Origin: Bacillota bacterium
GTDB taxonomy: Bacteria > Bacillota > Sulfobacillia > JAJZIM01 > JAJZBP01
DNA: 24,545 nt
Assembly: GCA_021798855.1 (NCBI GenBank)
Contig: JAJZBP010000003.1
Location: 1 to 24,545, forward strand
Reading direction: 5' to 3'
The position numbers were made by a program, and so were the translations under genes. The notes under the pieces were generated by a model. That model had not been told where the DNA came from. It did not search any database and was given only the letters and a program-made list of their open reading frames with translations. This document shows positions 6,606-15,885 of the stretch, in pieces. Within the stretch, counting starts at the first letter, position 1, and every line of letters begins with the position of its first letter.

Positions 6606-7061
6606 TCAACCCTTGCCTCTGGCTTCCCGCTGCCGCTCCCTTTGAGCATCGCGTTCGGCGATCGCCTCGCGCTTGTCGTAGAGCTTTTTTCCCTTCCCCA
6701 AGCCGATAATCACCTTGGCCTTCCCTTTGGCATTGAAGAAAAGGCGAAGCGGAACCATGGTGTAACCCTTCTGGCGCACCTTTCCGAAAAGGCTGACGAT
6801 CTCAGCACCGTGGAGCAGCAATTTGCGCACCCGGTATGGATCCACGTTGAACCGGTTTCCGGGGGAGTACGGCGCGATGTGGCAGTTGTAAAGGTAGGCC
6901 TCGCCGTTTTGGATGGCGGCGTATGCGTCCTGAAGATTGGCGCGGCCCGCGCGCAGGGACTTCACCTCGGTACCCGTCAGGACCAGACCCGCTTCGATCA
7001 CTTCTTCGATGAAGTAATCATGCCTGGCCCGCCTGTTCTCCACCACCGTTTTTTCCGGCAA
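6606..7061 (-). CDS. smpB: SsrA-binding protein SmpB
   Basis: This protein of about 151 aa binds tmRNA and delivers it to stalled ribosomes. Family motifs are NRRARHDYFIEEVIEAGLVL, TGTEVKSLRAGRANLQDAY, HIAPYSPGNRFNVDP, RKLLLH and a basic tail LGKGKKLYDKRE. The TTG at 7061 (MPEKTVVENRRARHDYF) is chosen over the TTG at 7094 because the promoter at 7100-7127 would start transcription at about 7093, leaving no leader for the earlier codon, and because the family places its NRRARHDYF motif about ten residues from the start. GTG codons a few residues later are also possible. Confidence 0.93.
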   Translation of the reverse strand: MPEKTVVENRRARHDYFIEEVIEAGLVLTGTEVKSLRAGRANLQDAYAAIQNGEAYLYNCHIAPYSPGNRFNVDPYRVRKLLLHGAEIVSLFGKVRQKGYTMVPLRLFFNAKGKAKVIIGLGKGKKLYDKREAIAERDAQRERQREARGKG

Positions 7062-7099
7062 TCTGACGCCGACCTTTCCCGGACCGAACCGCAATATAT

Positions 7100-7127
7100 T
7101 TTATACTCAAAAGAGGTGCCTTGTCAA
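7100..7127 (-). promoter_or_regulatory. Sigma-A-type promoter for smpB-ssrA
   Basis: On the minus strand TTGACA (7122-7127) is followed after 16 bp by TATAAA (7100-7105), with more AT-rich sequence downstream. Transcription would start near 7093 and read smpB and then ssrA. Confidence 0.75.
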
Positions 7128-7143
7128 GAAATTATTGGCAAAA

Positions 7144-7326
7144 TTAACCGAGGTAAAAAGTCGCAAAGTCGCCCTGTTCCACCTGCGCCTGAACGTAGCG
7201 GTTCCAACCGTCTTGGCCCATCCGCCGGTTTTCGTCTGTCTTGGTCGCCACCCGTAAGTCGCTCAGAACACCAATGCGCTGGGAAATTACCGCAGCCCAA
7301 TCCCTGCTTTGTGCCGCAAACTCCAC
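7144..7326 (-). CDS. Small uncharacterised ORF or gene remnant
   Basis: A 60-aa frame from GTG reads MEFAAQSRDWAAVISQRIGV, continues with a hydrophilic middle, and ends EQGDFATFYLG. The composition looks protein-like, and the frame fills the 250-bp gap between the MFS gene and the smpB promoter, but I recognise no family and the Shine-Dalgarno is poor. The frame stays open upstream, overlapping the MFS gene, where it is a shadow. It may be the tail of a decayed gene. Confidence 0.25.
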   Translation of the reverse strand: MEFAAQSRDWAAVISQRIGVLSDLRVATKTDENRRMGQDGWNRYVQAQVEQGDFATFYLG

Positions 7327-7391
7327 CCCGCTTTCATCCGTCCCGGCCGTCTCCGACCAATTTTCCCCACCCGGACGGCATTGGACTTGGA

Positions 7392-8897
7392 TTACCCGGA
7401 AGCGGCGGAGTGGGCCTGCGGTGGGTGGCGGCGTAAATACAGCGTCAACAGGATGCCACCGAAGGCAATTCCGGCAACGAACAAGAAAACGTTGTCCACG
7501 GCCTTGACGAAGCTTTGGCTTTGCAGTAAAGCGTAAAGACGGAGCAGAAAAGCGGGAGAAGAACTCTTCCCACCGAGAACGGCCTCCGCCGTCCGCAGGC
7601 GCGAAGTCCCCGGGGCGTAGGAACCGGCCAAATCGCTGAAGGAGGTGGCCTCTTGACTTTGCAACATGACGTTGAGGACCGTCAGACCCAAGGACGAACC
7701 GGCCGCCCGAACGATGCTGAAGAGCGTGTTGGCGCTGCCGATTTGCGAAGGAGGAATGAAGGCCAAGGCGGAACTCATCATCGGGGTCATGATCAATCCC
7801 AAGCCGGCGTAACAGCCCATCAGCCACCACACCAAGGTGCCCTCAGGAGTGGCCACCGAAAGTTGATGAAGCATTAGGCTAAAAATGCCAACAACCAGGA
7901 GGCCCGGGACGATCACCAAGCGCGGCCCAAAACGGTCATAAAGACGCCCGGCAAATGGCGAAACCACCCCCGAAACCACCGCCGCCGGCAGAAGGATCAG
8001 TCCAGCCTGCAACGCCGTATTGCCCTGGATGGTCTGCAGGAAGATGGGCACGAAAAAAACGCTGGCGTAAAAGCCCAGCACTTGGACGGTCCCCAGGAGG
8101 TTCGCCACGGTGAACTGCCCGAAGGCGAAAACCCTCAGATCCAAAAGCGGCTGGGAGGCCGCCAATTCCAGGCAAACAAAACCAGCCAACAAGCAGGCCG
8201 CAACGTAAAAGCATATAATGATCGGTTCGGACGTCCACCCGTACCGTTGGCCTTCGCTGAGGGCAAACAGCCCACCCCCCACGGTGAGAAAACCGGGCAG
8301 ATCGAAGGGCAACCCAGGCCGCCCTTGGTCCGGAGGGATCAGCAATCTGGCCAGCGCGAAAGCAACCACGCAAACAGGGATATTTACATAAAAAATGAAA
8401 CGCCAACCCACATCTTCGACAAGGTAGCCACCCAGGGGAGGAGCAATGGTCGGCGCCACCATCAACACGACGCTCCAGATGCCCATGGCCGTGCCGAGCC
8501 GTTCCCGCGGCACCATCCGGTACAGAATGGTCATGGCCACGGGCATGATCATTCCGCCGCCGATGGCCTGCAAAGCCCGGAAAAAAATCATAGCCTGGAG
8601 ACTCCAGGCTATTCCACAAAGGGCCGACCCCAAGGCAAAAAAGAACATGGCCGCCAGAAACATCCTTTTGTATCCGTAACGCTCCCCCAGCCAGCGGGAG
8701 AGGGGAATGGCCAAGGCCATGGCCAGAATCTACACGGTGATCACCCATTGCACCTGATCGACCGAAACTCCGAAAATGCCCATGAGGGTGGGGATGGCGA
8801 TGTTGACGATGTTGGTGTCCAGCCAGGTCATCGACACTCCCAAAGCCAGGGTCAACATGGCCAGAATGGGCAAGGCGGGCGGCCGAGACGCGGTCAA
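7392..8897 (-). pseudogene. DHA2/EmrB-type MFS drug exporter, interrupted by an amber codon
   Basis: Read through, this is a protein of about 501 residues with the layout of 14-TM drug:H+ antiporters. TM1 has WLDTNIVNIAIPTLMG, followed by RWLGERYGYKRMF (motif A region), PRERLGTAMG, GGYLVEDVGWRFIFYVNIP (motif C region) and many later hydrophobic helices. A TAG at 8730-8732 splits VITV from ILAMALAIPLSRW in the same frame, where a Tyr codon (TAC/TAT) is expected. Everything else looks intact, so the mutation is recent or is a sequencing error. The TTG start at 8897 has GAGGGGG upstream. A GTG/ATG restart after the stop would lose TM1. It interrupts the usual secG-smpB neighbourhood. Confidence 0.85.
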
Positions 8898-9177
8898 GGT
8901 TGATTCCCCCTCGTTTCGGCGCCGCAGGCGCCTCCGACTTTTCGATCCCGTTTTCCTGGCGCCGCCGGGGCGGACTCCATGCCGCATAGCCGGAGTTGGG
9001 GCCGCCGGCCGGATGGTCATCCCGACGATCTCGGACCGTCGGCTTTGCCCAGCCACCACCAACCCGGCAACTCCTTTTGCCCGCCGGACCCTCCGACAAA
9101 GAGAAGTTGGACAAACAGTTTAACGTGTTGGTGGCTGCAGCGGCATGGAAATATTATAAATACTGTGAATAGCAACC
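8898..9177. other. Leader region of the MFS gene
   Basis: I see no supported gene here. It holds the perfect hairpin GGCGCC-GCA-GGCGCC (8918-8932) close to the MFS start and a perfect minus-strand TATAAT (9153-9158). The latter has only a weak -35 (TTTTGG, 17 bp upstream) and is a possible MFS promoter just after the secG terminator. The leader would be about 250 nt. Confidence 0.4.
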
Positions 9178-9206
9178 AAAAAGCCCCCTCTTGACCAAGG
9201 GGGAGC
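9178..9206 (-). terminator. Intrinsic terminator after secG
   Basis: On the minus strand CTCCCCCTT-GGTC-AAGAGGGGG forms a 9-bp stem with one mismatch, followed by CTTTTTGG. It lies about 30 bp beyond the secG stop and closes the gpmI-eno-secG unit. Confidence 0.85.
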
Positions 9207-9236
9207 GCCGGAACCACAAATTTAAAGTGAGTGCAA

Positions 9237-9467
9237 CTAAACCCCGTGCAGCATGGCCAGAATCAGCGACGTCAGCAGGAACAAAACGGCGAAAACCGTC
9301 GTAATCCGCTTCAGCACGTCGTCCATCCCCCGGCGCTTCCCGAAGATCCCCTCGCCGGCTCCGGCGATGGCCCCGGAAAGGCCGGCGCTGTGCCCGGACT
9401 GGAGCAACACGGCGGCGCTCAAAAGGATGGAGAAAAGGATGAGCAAAACGCCCAGCAAAATTTGCAG
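9237..9467 (-). CDS. secG: SecG, preprotein translocase subunit, probable CTG start
   Basis: This small two-TM membrane protein (about 76 aa) of the SecYEG channel has TM1 QILLGVLLILFSILLSAAVL, the family signature LLQSGHSAGLSGAIAGAGE, then KRRGMDDVLKRITT and TM2 VFAVLFLLTSLILAML. No ATG, GTG or TTG sits at good distance from the Shine-Dalgarno GGGAGG (9476-9481). CTG at 9465-9467 lies 8 nt after it and gives a SecG of normal length; the TTG at 9458 is 17 nt away and the TTG at 9500 lies before the Shine-Dalgarno. It follows eno, as in many Firmicutes. Confidence 0.9.
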   Translation of the reverse strand: MQILLGVLLILFSILLSAAVLLQSGHSAGLSGAIAGAGEGIFGKRRGMDDVLKRITTVFAVLFLLTSLILAMLHGV

Positions 9468-9613
9468 TTTAAAAACCTCCCTTCGGCCCGCGCCGTTCAA
9501 CGCTTGCCAATGCCCGCATTATAACCGATTTTAACGCCGCTTTAAAGCCCAGCGTGCCATTGCAAGCCGAGCCCAGCCGCGGCCCCACCCGCGCCACCCG
9601 CCAACGTAGACCT

Positions 9614-10888
9614 TTAAAGCCCGAAGGCCGCCTTCCCCGCGTAGACCAGCCCCTCCGCCTCCAGTTCCAAGAGACGGTTATATTTGCAGACCCGCTCCGA
9701 GCGGCAGGGGGCGCCCGTCTTGATCTGCCCGGCCCCCGTCCCCGCCGCCAAGTCGGCGATAAGTGAGTCCTCGGTCTCCCCCGAGCGGTGGGAAACCACC
9801 GTCCGGTAGCCGGCCGCCTCCGCCACGCTCATGGTCCGTAAAGTCTCGCTCAGGGTGCCGATCTGGTTGGGCTTGATCAGGATGGCATTGCCGACGCCCC
9901 GGGCGATCCCTTCCGCCAAAAGGCCTGCGTTGGTCACGAAAATGTCGTCGCCCACAAGCTGAGCCTTGCGTCCCAACGACGCGGTCAGCGTCACCCAACC
10001 ATCCCAATCCTCCTCCGCGAGACCATCCTCGATCAGGATGATGGGGTATCGTTCCAGCCACCCGGCATACATCTCCACCATTTCCGCGGCGCTCTTCGTT
10101 CCTTCGGCCCGCAGGTGGTAGCGCCCCTCCCGATAGAACTCGGAAGACGCCGGGTCCAAGGCCAAGAAGACCTGCTCCCCGGGCCGGTAGCCTGCGGCGC
10201 CGATGGCCTCGACCAAAAGGTCCAAGGCCTCCGCGTGGTTTTCCAGGTCCGGCGCGAAACCGCCCTCGTCGCCCACCCCGGTGGCCAAGCCGCGCCGGCG
10301 CAAGACGCCCGCCAGGGTGTGGTAAATCTCGGTCGCCGCCCGCAGCCCATCGCGGAAGGTGTCGAAGCCCGCCGGGACCAGCATGAATTCCTGCAGGTCC
10401 AGGTTGTTGGCGGCATGTTTGCCGCCGTTTAGCACATTGAGCATCGGCACGGGAAGGGTGCCGGCCACCCCGCCCAAGTAGCGGTACAGAGGAAGCCGGG
10501 CCGACGCAGCCCCGCAGCGCGCCGCCGCCAAAGATACGCCCAAGACGGCGTTGGCCCCCAGGCGGCTTTTGTCCGGCGTGCCGTCCACGGCGATGAGGGC
10601 AGCATCCAGACCTGCCTGGTCCTGCACCGGCCGGCCGTTCAGGTGCGCGGCGATTTCCCCGGTCACGTTGGCCACCGCCCGCAGGACACCCTTGCCGCCG
10701 TAGCGTTTGGCGTCACCGTCGCGCAGTTCCAGGGCCTCACGCTTGCCCGTGGAGGCACCGGAGGGCACCGAAGCGACTCCCTCCGATCCGTCACTCGCCA
10801 AGACCCGCACCCTGACCGTGGGATTCCCCCGCGAATCCAGGATTTCCAGGGCCGTGATTTCTTCAATTACCACCGTAGCCGTTGCCAT
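9614..10888 (-). CDS. eno: Enolase
   Basis: This 424-aa enzyme interconverts 2-phosphoglycerate and phosphoenolpyruvate. Visible motifs are LEILDSRGNPTV (about 14-25), VPSGASTGKREALELRD, LPVPMLNVLNGGKHAANNLD, GVGDEGGFAPD (catalytic Glu), ALDPASSEFY and IEDGLAEEDWDGW and GDDIFVTN (Mg ligands), ILIKPNQIGTLSET (catalytic Lys) and SHRSGETEDS. The ATG overlaps the gpmI end by 26 bp and is preceded by GGAAGGGG. Length and motifs are normal, and with gpmI it forms the lower-glycolysis pair. Confidence 0.97.
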   Translation of the reverse strand: MATATVVIEEITALEILDSRGNPTVRVRVLASDGSEGVASVPSGASTGKREALELRDGDAKRYGGKGVLRAVANVTGEIAAHLNGRPVQDQAGLDAALIAVDGTPDKSRLGANAVLGVSLAAARCGAASARLPLYRYLGGVAGTLPVPMLNVLNGGKHAANNLDLQEFMLVPAGFDTFRDGLRAATEIYHTLAGVLRRRGLATGVGDEGGFAPDLENHAEALDLLVEAIGAAGYRPGEQVFLALDPASSEFYREGRYHLRAEGTKSAAEMVEMYAGWLERYPIILIEDGLAEEDWDGWVTLTASLGRKAQLVGDDIFVTNAGLLAEGIARGVGNAILIKPNQIGTLSETLRTMSVAEAAGYRTVVSHRSGETEDSLIADLAAGTGAGQIKTGAPCRSERVCKYNRLLELEAEGLVYAGKAAFGL

Positions 10889-12434
10889 TATCCGTCTTTT
10901 CCCCTTCCAAGATTAAAGAATGTCCGGTCATCTCCGCCGGTTGGGCAATGCCCATCAATTCCAACAGGGTCGGGGCCACGTCTGCCAGTCGCCCGTTGGC
11001 CAGTCGCGCCGTCGTTCGAAGGGCGTCGTCCACCAAAAGGCAGGGCACCGGATAGGTGGTGTGGGCCGTGTGGGGCTTCCCCGTGGCCGGATTGAGCATC
11101 TGTTCGGCGTTGCCATGGTCAGCCAGCACCAAAGCGGCACCCTGGGCGTCCCGCACCGCGTTCAGCACCTGCCCCAGGCAGGTGTCCACGGCCTCCACGG
11201 CCCTGACCGCCGCCGGGAAGGCCCCGGTGTGTCCCACCATGTCCAGGTTGGCGAAGTTGGTGACGATCAGCGCGTACTTTCCGCTTTTGGCGGCACCCGC
11301 CACCGCCACGGCCACCGCCGGAGCGCTCATTTCCGGTTGCAGATCGTAGGTGGCCACCTTGGGCGAAGGGACCAGCAGCCGCTCCTCGCCCGGATAAGGG
11401 ATCTCCTCCCCGCCGTTGAAGAAGTAGGTGACGTGGGCGTACTTTTCCGTTTCCGCGGCGCGGAACTGGGCCAGACCCAACCCGGAAAGATATTCGCCCA
11501 AGCCGTTGACAATCCTTTCCCGGGGGAAAGCCACCGGAAGAGGCAGGGTCTCGTCGTAAAGGGCGAAGCCCGCGGCCACGGCGACCCGGGGGAAGGGGCG
11601 GGGAAAGGCGTCGAAGGCCGGATCGACCAAGGCCCGCAGGATCTGGCGGGCGCGATCGGGCCGGAAGTTGAAACAGATGACCACGTCCGCCGGGCCGATC
11701 GGTGGGCCGCCTTCGATCACGGTCGGCCGAATGAACTCGTCCTTTTCGCCCCGGGCGTAGGCTGCTTCCAACGCCGCCGCCACCGTGGCCGCCCGCGGCG
11801 CGCTTGGGTCGCAGGTCTGCGCCCGGTAAGCCAGTTCGGTCCGTTCCCAGCGGCTGTCCCGGTCCATGGCGTAGTAGCGCCCGGAGAGTGTGCCTATACG
11901 CCCGACACCGGTCCGCTCCATGGCCCCCCGGAGTTCCGCCAGGTAGCCGGCGGCGCTGGCCGGTGGCGTATCCCGCCCGTCGGTGATGAAGTGGACGAAG
12001 GTCCGATCGGCCAGCCCCTCCCGGCCGGCCATTTCGAGCAGGGCGTAGAGGTGGCGCTGGTGGCTGTGGACGCCGCCGTCGGAAACGAGACCCAGGAGGT
12101 GGAGCCGACGGCCCGGCTCCCGCGCCGCCGCCATTGCCTCTTTGAGGACGCGGTTTTCGTAAAAAGAACCGTCTTCAATGGCCTGGTTGATGATCTCCAG
12201 ATCCTGCGGGACGACCCGGCCCGCCCCCAGGTTAAGGTGTCCCACCTCGGAGTTGCCCATCTGCCCCCGGGAGAGACCCACCGCCTCCCCGTCGGTACGC
12301 AGGGTGGCCGAGGGGTAGGCGGCAAAATAGCGGTCCAAGTTGGGCGTCTTGGCCGCCAGCACGGCGTTTCCCGCCCTGACGGGCGAGAGGCCCCAACCGT
12401 CCAGGATGATCAGGGCGACGGGGCGGGGAGGCAT
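10863..12434 (-). CDS. gpmI: 2,3-bisphosphoglycerate-independent phosphoglycerate mutase
   Basis: This 523-aa Mn-dependent alkaline-phosphatase-superfamily mutase interconverts 3- and 2-phosphoglycerate. It begins MPPRPVALIILDGWGLSP (metal Asp12) and has MGNSEVGHLNLGAGR with the phosphoserine Ser62, VSDGGVHSH, FITDGRDTPP, CFNFRPDRARQI, NFANLDMVGHTG and ADHGNAEQM. The Shine-Dalgarno before the ATG is weak; a GGAG lies too far upstream. tpiA would normally lie just upstream, but here an accessory island does, so expression may now depend on another promoter. Confidence 0.97.
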   Translation of the reverse strand: MPPRPVALIILDGWGLSPVRAGNAVLAAKTPNLDRYFAAYPSATLRTDGEAVGLSRGQMGNSEVGHLNLGAGRVVPQDLEIINQAIEDGSFYENRVLKEAMAAAREPGRRLHLLGLVSDGGVHSHQRHLYALLEMAGREGLADRTFVHFITDGRDTPPASAAGYLAELRGAMERTGVGRIGTLSGRYYAMDRDSRWERTELAYRAQTCDPSAPRAATVAAALEAAYARGEKDEFIRPTVIEGGPPIGPADVVICFNFRPDRARQILRALVDPAFDAFPRPFPRVAVAAGFALYDETLPLPVAFPRERIVNGLGEYLSGLGLAQFRAAETEKYAHVTYFFNGGEEIPYPGEERLLVPSPKVATYDLQPEMSAPAVAVAVAGAAKSGKYALIVTNFANLDMVGHTGAFPAAVRAVEAVDTCLGQVLNAVRDAQGAALVLADHGNAEQMLNPATGKPHTAHTTYPVPCLLVDDALRTTARLANGRLADVAPTLLELMGIAQPAEMTGHSLILEGEKTDNGNGYGGN

Positions 12435-12475
12435 TTGGTCTTTTGTTGCTTCGTCTGTAATAAGGCGATTCTCCT

Positions 12476-12817
12476 TCAGCGGCTATTTTTTGGAGTCTCT
12501 ATGTCCAAGAATACTTCATCCAACTTTTGATCATCCCACCAAGCTTCCTTGGCCAGCCGCCGGTCGATCTCTTCGGGATAGACCCGGTAGTAAAACAGGG
12601 CAGAGCGCAACTGGACTTCGGAGAACCACGGGTGGCAGGCCCGCCACTCGTCCCCGCTTTCCCCCACGGCTTTGAATGCCGCGATAGTGGTCTCTCAAAC
12701 GTCTAAGCCGGTTCCGGCCAAGTGCGCCTGGCGTTCGGGCGGGCCGGCGGCGAAGACGATACCCGGAACGATTGAAGAGGCCGCAGGGCGCTCCCCCCCT
12801 TTACGATCGGGAACGGC
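12476..12817 (-). pseudogene. Broken DUF433-type (antitoxin-like) gene
   Basis: The C-terminal part reads HPWFSEVQLRSALFYYRVYP then EEIDRRLAKEAWW, which resembles the winged-helix end of DUF433-type proteins often paired with PIN-like toxins. The same frame continues upstream as SIVPGIVFAAGPPERQAHLA then GTGLDV, but a TGA (12695-12697) stands where the family pattern GTGLDVWE expects Trp. No ATG, GTG or TTG precedes the upstream part before the next stop. So the gene is decayed, and no partner toxin gene is visible next to it. Confidence 0.6.
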
Positions 12818-12879
12818 TCACAAAATAATTCCTACCAAGCAAGTTGTTACCGAAGAAGCCTAAGTGCGCCCATAATCCT

Positions 12880-13857
12880 TTATTCCTGTAGCATTTCAAG
12901 AAGAGCCCGAAAACAATATTCGTCACTTACTCCCGGAAAAGCCTCAATTAAAGCCAAGTGTGCGTTTTCATTCAAGATAACGCTTTCACCTTTTTCTTCC
13001 ATCACCCGGTTCCTTCCCTTTATATTTTTAATCTTTCCGACTCTATTAAGTATTAATTCGCTAACTTCTTCAGGATCAAAAGAACCAACAAACCGTTTTA
13101 ACTCTTTAGCCGTGGAAGAAGTCAGCCAAACTCGAATTTGCCCAGTAATAATTTGTTCTCCAATTACCGTAAAACGGTAAGTATTGGAATCGTCTGAGGG
13201 CGGCACATCGAAATAAGGCTGGATTTTTGCCCCAGCACTAGTTGTTATTGAATAACGCTTCCGTCCAGAATCCTTTTCAAATATCCATAAATTCTTGCTT
13301 CCTTTGCGAGTACCACCGGTTTGACGTTCTTCCCATCGTGCATAATATTGGTCTGGATTTGGCTCAACCATTTGTTCTTCAAAATACAGAAATTGCCGAA
13401 GACTTTCTTGCCAGAACAACCATCCTGTCCGTATATCGACCGGCATGCCACTTTTATTCTGCTCACCGACTTTTTCCCGTCGCGCTTTAATGAGGTCACC
13501 ATATTGATTAAGAACATCCCTCATCGCTTCATTCGGATCGCTATCGAGCAAGGGTATTCTTATAGAACGCGTAGCTGACGGATGCATATGTGTTGTCCCG
13601 AACAACCCGGACATTTGTGCGTCAGAGCGATAACACAACATCTTGTGCTCTATTCCAAGATTCTTGTATGTTACGTCAATATTAAGATTAGACCATTTGT
13701 TTTCGGGGATACCCTTAGCCCTACAATAAACGTAACTCCAATCGCCTTCCTCAAATTTGCGTCCCATCATGTGAGCGACACGAATCCCAAGCAGTTTTTG
13801 AACTTTTTCCCTTTCCTCATCCGTAAAACAAGGAAGTGTAACCGCCCTACGAAACAT
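12880..13857 (-). CDS. Candidate type II restriction endonuclease
   Basis: This 325-aa protein starts inside the end of the DNA methyltransferase gene (11-bp overlap), the classic layout of a restriction partner. I recognise no named family. A D61-x8-E70-H-K72 arrangement (IDVTYKNLGIEHK) fits a PD-(D/E)XK nuclease core; it follows a short amphipathic N-terminus and precedes a basic, polar middle. The DNA is markedly more AT-rich than the glycolytic genes, as is the methyltransferase, which suggests joint horizontal acquisition. The nuclease role is inferred from context and motif. Confidence 0.55.
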   Translation of the reverse strand: MFRRAVTLPCFTDEEREKVQKLLGIRVAHMMGRKFEEGDWSYVYCRAKGIPENKWSNLNIDVTYKNLGIEHKMLCYRSDAQMSGLFGTTHMHPSATRSIRIPLLDSDPNEAMRDVLNQYGDLIKARREKVGEQNKSGMPVDIRTGWLFWQESLRQFLYFEEQMVEPNPDQYYARWEERQTGGTRKGSKNLWIFEKDSGRKRYSITTSAGAKIQPYFDVPPSDDSNTYRFTVIGEQIITGQIRVWLTSSTAKELKRFVGSFDPEEVSELILNRVGKIKNIKGRNRVMEEKGESVILNENAHLALIEAFPGVSDEYCFRALLEMLQE

Positions 13858-15829
13858 TCTTGCTCATCCTTACTTCATTCACCATGTTCCTAAATAACTC
13901 GAAATCTACATTTATCTCGGCATTCGAAAACGAACTACACAACCACTCCGAAAATAGTCGGCGGTAATCGAATTCATCGTTTCTGGCTACATGTAAATAA
14001 TGAATACGGTACTTGTTAGGTTCTGATAAACGTTGTCTTATGAAATTTCGCACGCTATCCATTGAAGCCAAAGATAAATTATCAATTGACGGATTGGCAG
14101 ATGACAAAAATTTTCTGCAGTGAAGGATAATGTCATAGCCAACAGCATTATCCGAGACGAACATTTTGAATGTACCATGCTGTTTATCGAGCATTTGAGC
14201 AGCCAGCACCTCAAAACCTGAGTTTATAATCACCTTTTGTAAAGCCTTCCAAACCTTTTCCGATGAGTTATGGAAAACCACGCACATCCAACCGTCTGTC
14301 CGAAGCACTCGATTAGCTTCAAGAAATGCCTGCGTTAGCAAACTCTGATAATCAACAACATTTTTATTTTGAGTTTTATTCACAATGGCTTCCTCAGTGT
14401 TATCAGTATGTCTTCTTAGCCAACTCTCCCATAAAAAGTTCATTTCGGAATAGTTAATATTACCACCAAACGGAGGGTCTGTAAAAATAAAATCTACGCT
14501 TTTGTCTGGTAGATGGTCAATATGACAAGCAGATTTAACGGAAACGTGTAAATGCCGCGGAACTCGCGGTGCATGCCGGAAATACAAACCAATTGTTCCC
14601 GCTTTGCGCCGAAAAGCCGTAAAGACATTTTGCTCGTTCATTATCTGCGGAACGTTGTAATTGGCTGTATTGCCACTCCCCCCCCAAAAACGAAACTCAG
14701 AAAAGACTGTCACACGTTGATAAAGGGATGTTAGCGTAAACATTAGTTTATCACGCATTAAACTGTTCGGATAATTATTTGCCAAATTCCAAAGATACGC
14801 CATAGCCCACAAAGCCCGCGGCGTGTAAACCTTGTCCACTGTGTCAATTCCTACAGCAATGGGTTGGCGAGTATTAATTCCGACTGGAAAACTATCAATG
14901 GGGTACCATAATGTTTTTGGAACACCTTCGCTCTCAATATCTTTTAGAACCTCTAAATCACTTTCCATGGGCAATGCTGTTTGTTCCTTGTTTCCTTTCC
15001 CGCAGCATTTGTATCCAACTTGTACCGGATATCGCTTAGTTCGTTTTAAGTTTCGTTTGGCAAGATGTGTCCCGCAATGAGGGCAGTCAAACTCTTTTTT
15101 TATTTTACTTTTTCTAGAATCTTCTTTTTCATCGCGAGCAACATCCCACAGAATAAATTCTCGTCCGCATTTGTCGCACATTAACCCATAACTCCACACC
15201 ATGTAAAGCAGCAAGCTTGGTTTACCACATTCTCGGCAGATAGTCGTATAAAGTTTCCTTTCGAGATCATGCGATTGTTCGATAATTTCATCAATTGCTG
15301 AAAGAAATTCCTTTTCATCAATCGGCATACACAAATTTTCTGCAATAAAAACGGCTGCTGGTGATAAATCTGATAAGACGGCTTTACGATTCAGCTCAAG
15401 CGCGGCGACGCCTGTCATCCCGGATCCACAAAACGGGTCTAGCACTACCTCCCCAGGGTTTGTGTAGTATTCAATGAGTGAGGCAATTCCTTGAGGCGGA
15501 ACCTTTGTATGATAAGTGTGGGCATCATATACATAAGTATTTTTCCCAGCAGAAATATTTAAAGAATATGGAACATCGATAAATTTACATTTTCGGTCCA
15601 AACTGAGAATTTCGGTTAACTTGTCTTCATTTGGTTGAGATGATGAAAGCTTCACAGCAATCGATTCAATCTGTAAATTAGTAGCGTTTTCTTGTTTGTC
15701 GGCCGAGACGTTTGCTGATTCTTTTTTAACCTCATGATCTTCTGTGGCCATTGCAGCTTCAATCGTGCCTGATTTAATTTGCATTCCCTTCTTTGCAATT
15801 GGATTCGACGACAATGGTTGGGAAAACAC
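13847..15829 (-). CDS. Site-specific DNA methyltransferase with zinc-ribbon insert
   Basis: This protein of up to 660 aa is an amino-methyltransferase. Motif I is DPFCGSGMTG (131-140, SAM binding) and motif IV is DPPFGGNINY (451-460, N6-adenine or N4-cytosine type). Between them lies an insert with CxxC pairs at 198/201, 218/221 and 249/252 plus Cys275/276, probably zinc knuckles, as in DUF1156-like methylases. FRFWGGSGNTANYNVPQ and a RVLRTDGWMCVVFHNS block follow. The first start (GTG 15829) lacks a clear Shine-Dalgarno; the ATG at 15784 is an alternative. A promoter lies about 60 bp upstream. With the overlapping downstream gene it probably forms a restriction-modification system. Confidence 0.85.
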   Translation of the reverse strand: MFSQPLSSNPIAKKGMQIKSGTIEAAMATEDHEVKKESANVSADKQENATNLQIESIAVKLSSSQPNEDKLTEILSLDRKCKFIDVPYSLNISAGKNTYVYDAHTYHTKVPPQGIASLIEYYTNPGEVVLDPFCGSGMTGVAALELNRKAVLSDLSPAAVFIAENLCMPIDEKEFLSAIDEIIEQSHDLERKLYTTICRECGKPSLLLYMVWSYGLMCDKCGREFILWDVARDEKEDSRKSKIKKEFDCPHCGTHLAKRNLKRTKRYPVQVGYKCCGKGNKEQTALPMESDLEVLKDIESEGVPKTLWYPIDSFPVGINTRQPIAVGIDTVDKVYTPRALWAMAYLWNLANNYPNSLMRDKLMFTLTSLYQRVTVFSEFRFWGGSGNTANYNVPQIMNEQNVFTAFRRKAGTIGLYFRHAPRVPRHLHVSVKSACHIDHLPDKSVDFIFTDPPFGGNINYSEMNFLWESWLRRHTDNTEEAIVNKTQNKNVVDYQSLLTQAFLEANRVLRTDGWMCVVFHNSSEKVWKALQKVIINSGFEVLAAQMLDKQHGTFKMFVSDNAVGYDIILHCRKFLSSANPSIDNLSLASMDSVRNFIRQRLSEPNKYRIHYLHVARNDEFDYRRLFSEWLCSSFSNAEINVDFELFRNMVNEVRMSKNVS

Positions 15830-15885
15830 CCAAAGGATATATTTTGGGGGACTATAAGAGCCACCACCAACAGATGTCCGTTAAT

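Noticed and set aside
7144..7830. A 228-aa minus-strand frame overlapping the MFS gene
   Set aside because: Its upstream two thirds is a frame shadow of the MFS gene; only the 60-codon tail beyond the MFS stop is listed, at low confidence.
10920..12530. A 536-aa open frame on the plus strand opposite gpmI
   Set aside because: It mirrors the codon structure of a GC-rich gene, lacks a ribosome-binding site and known motifs, and gpmI on the other strand is unmistakable.
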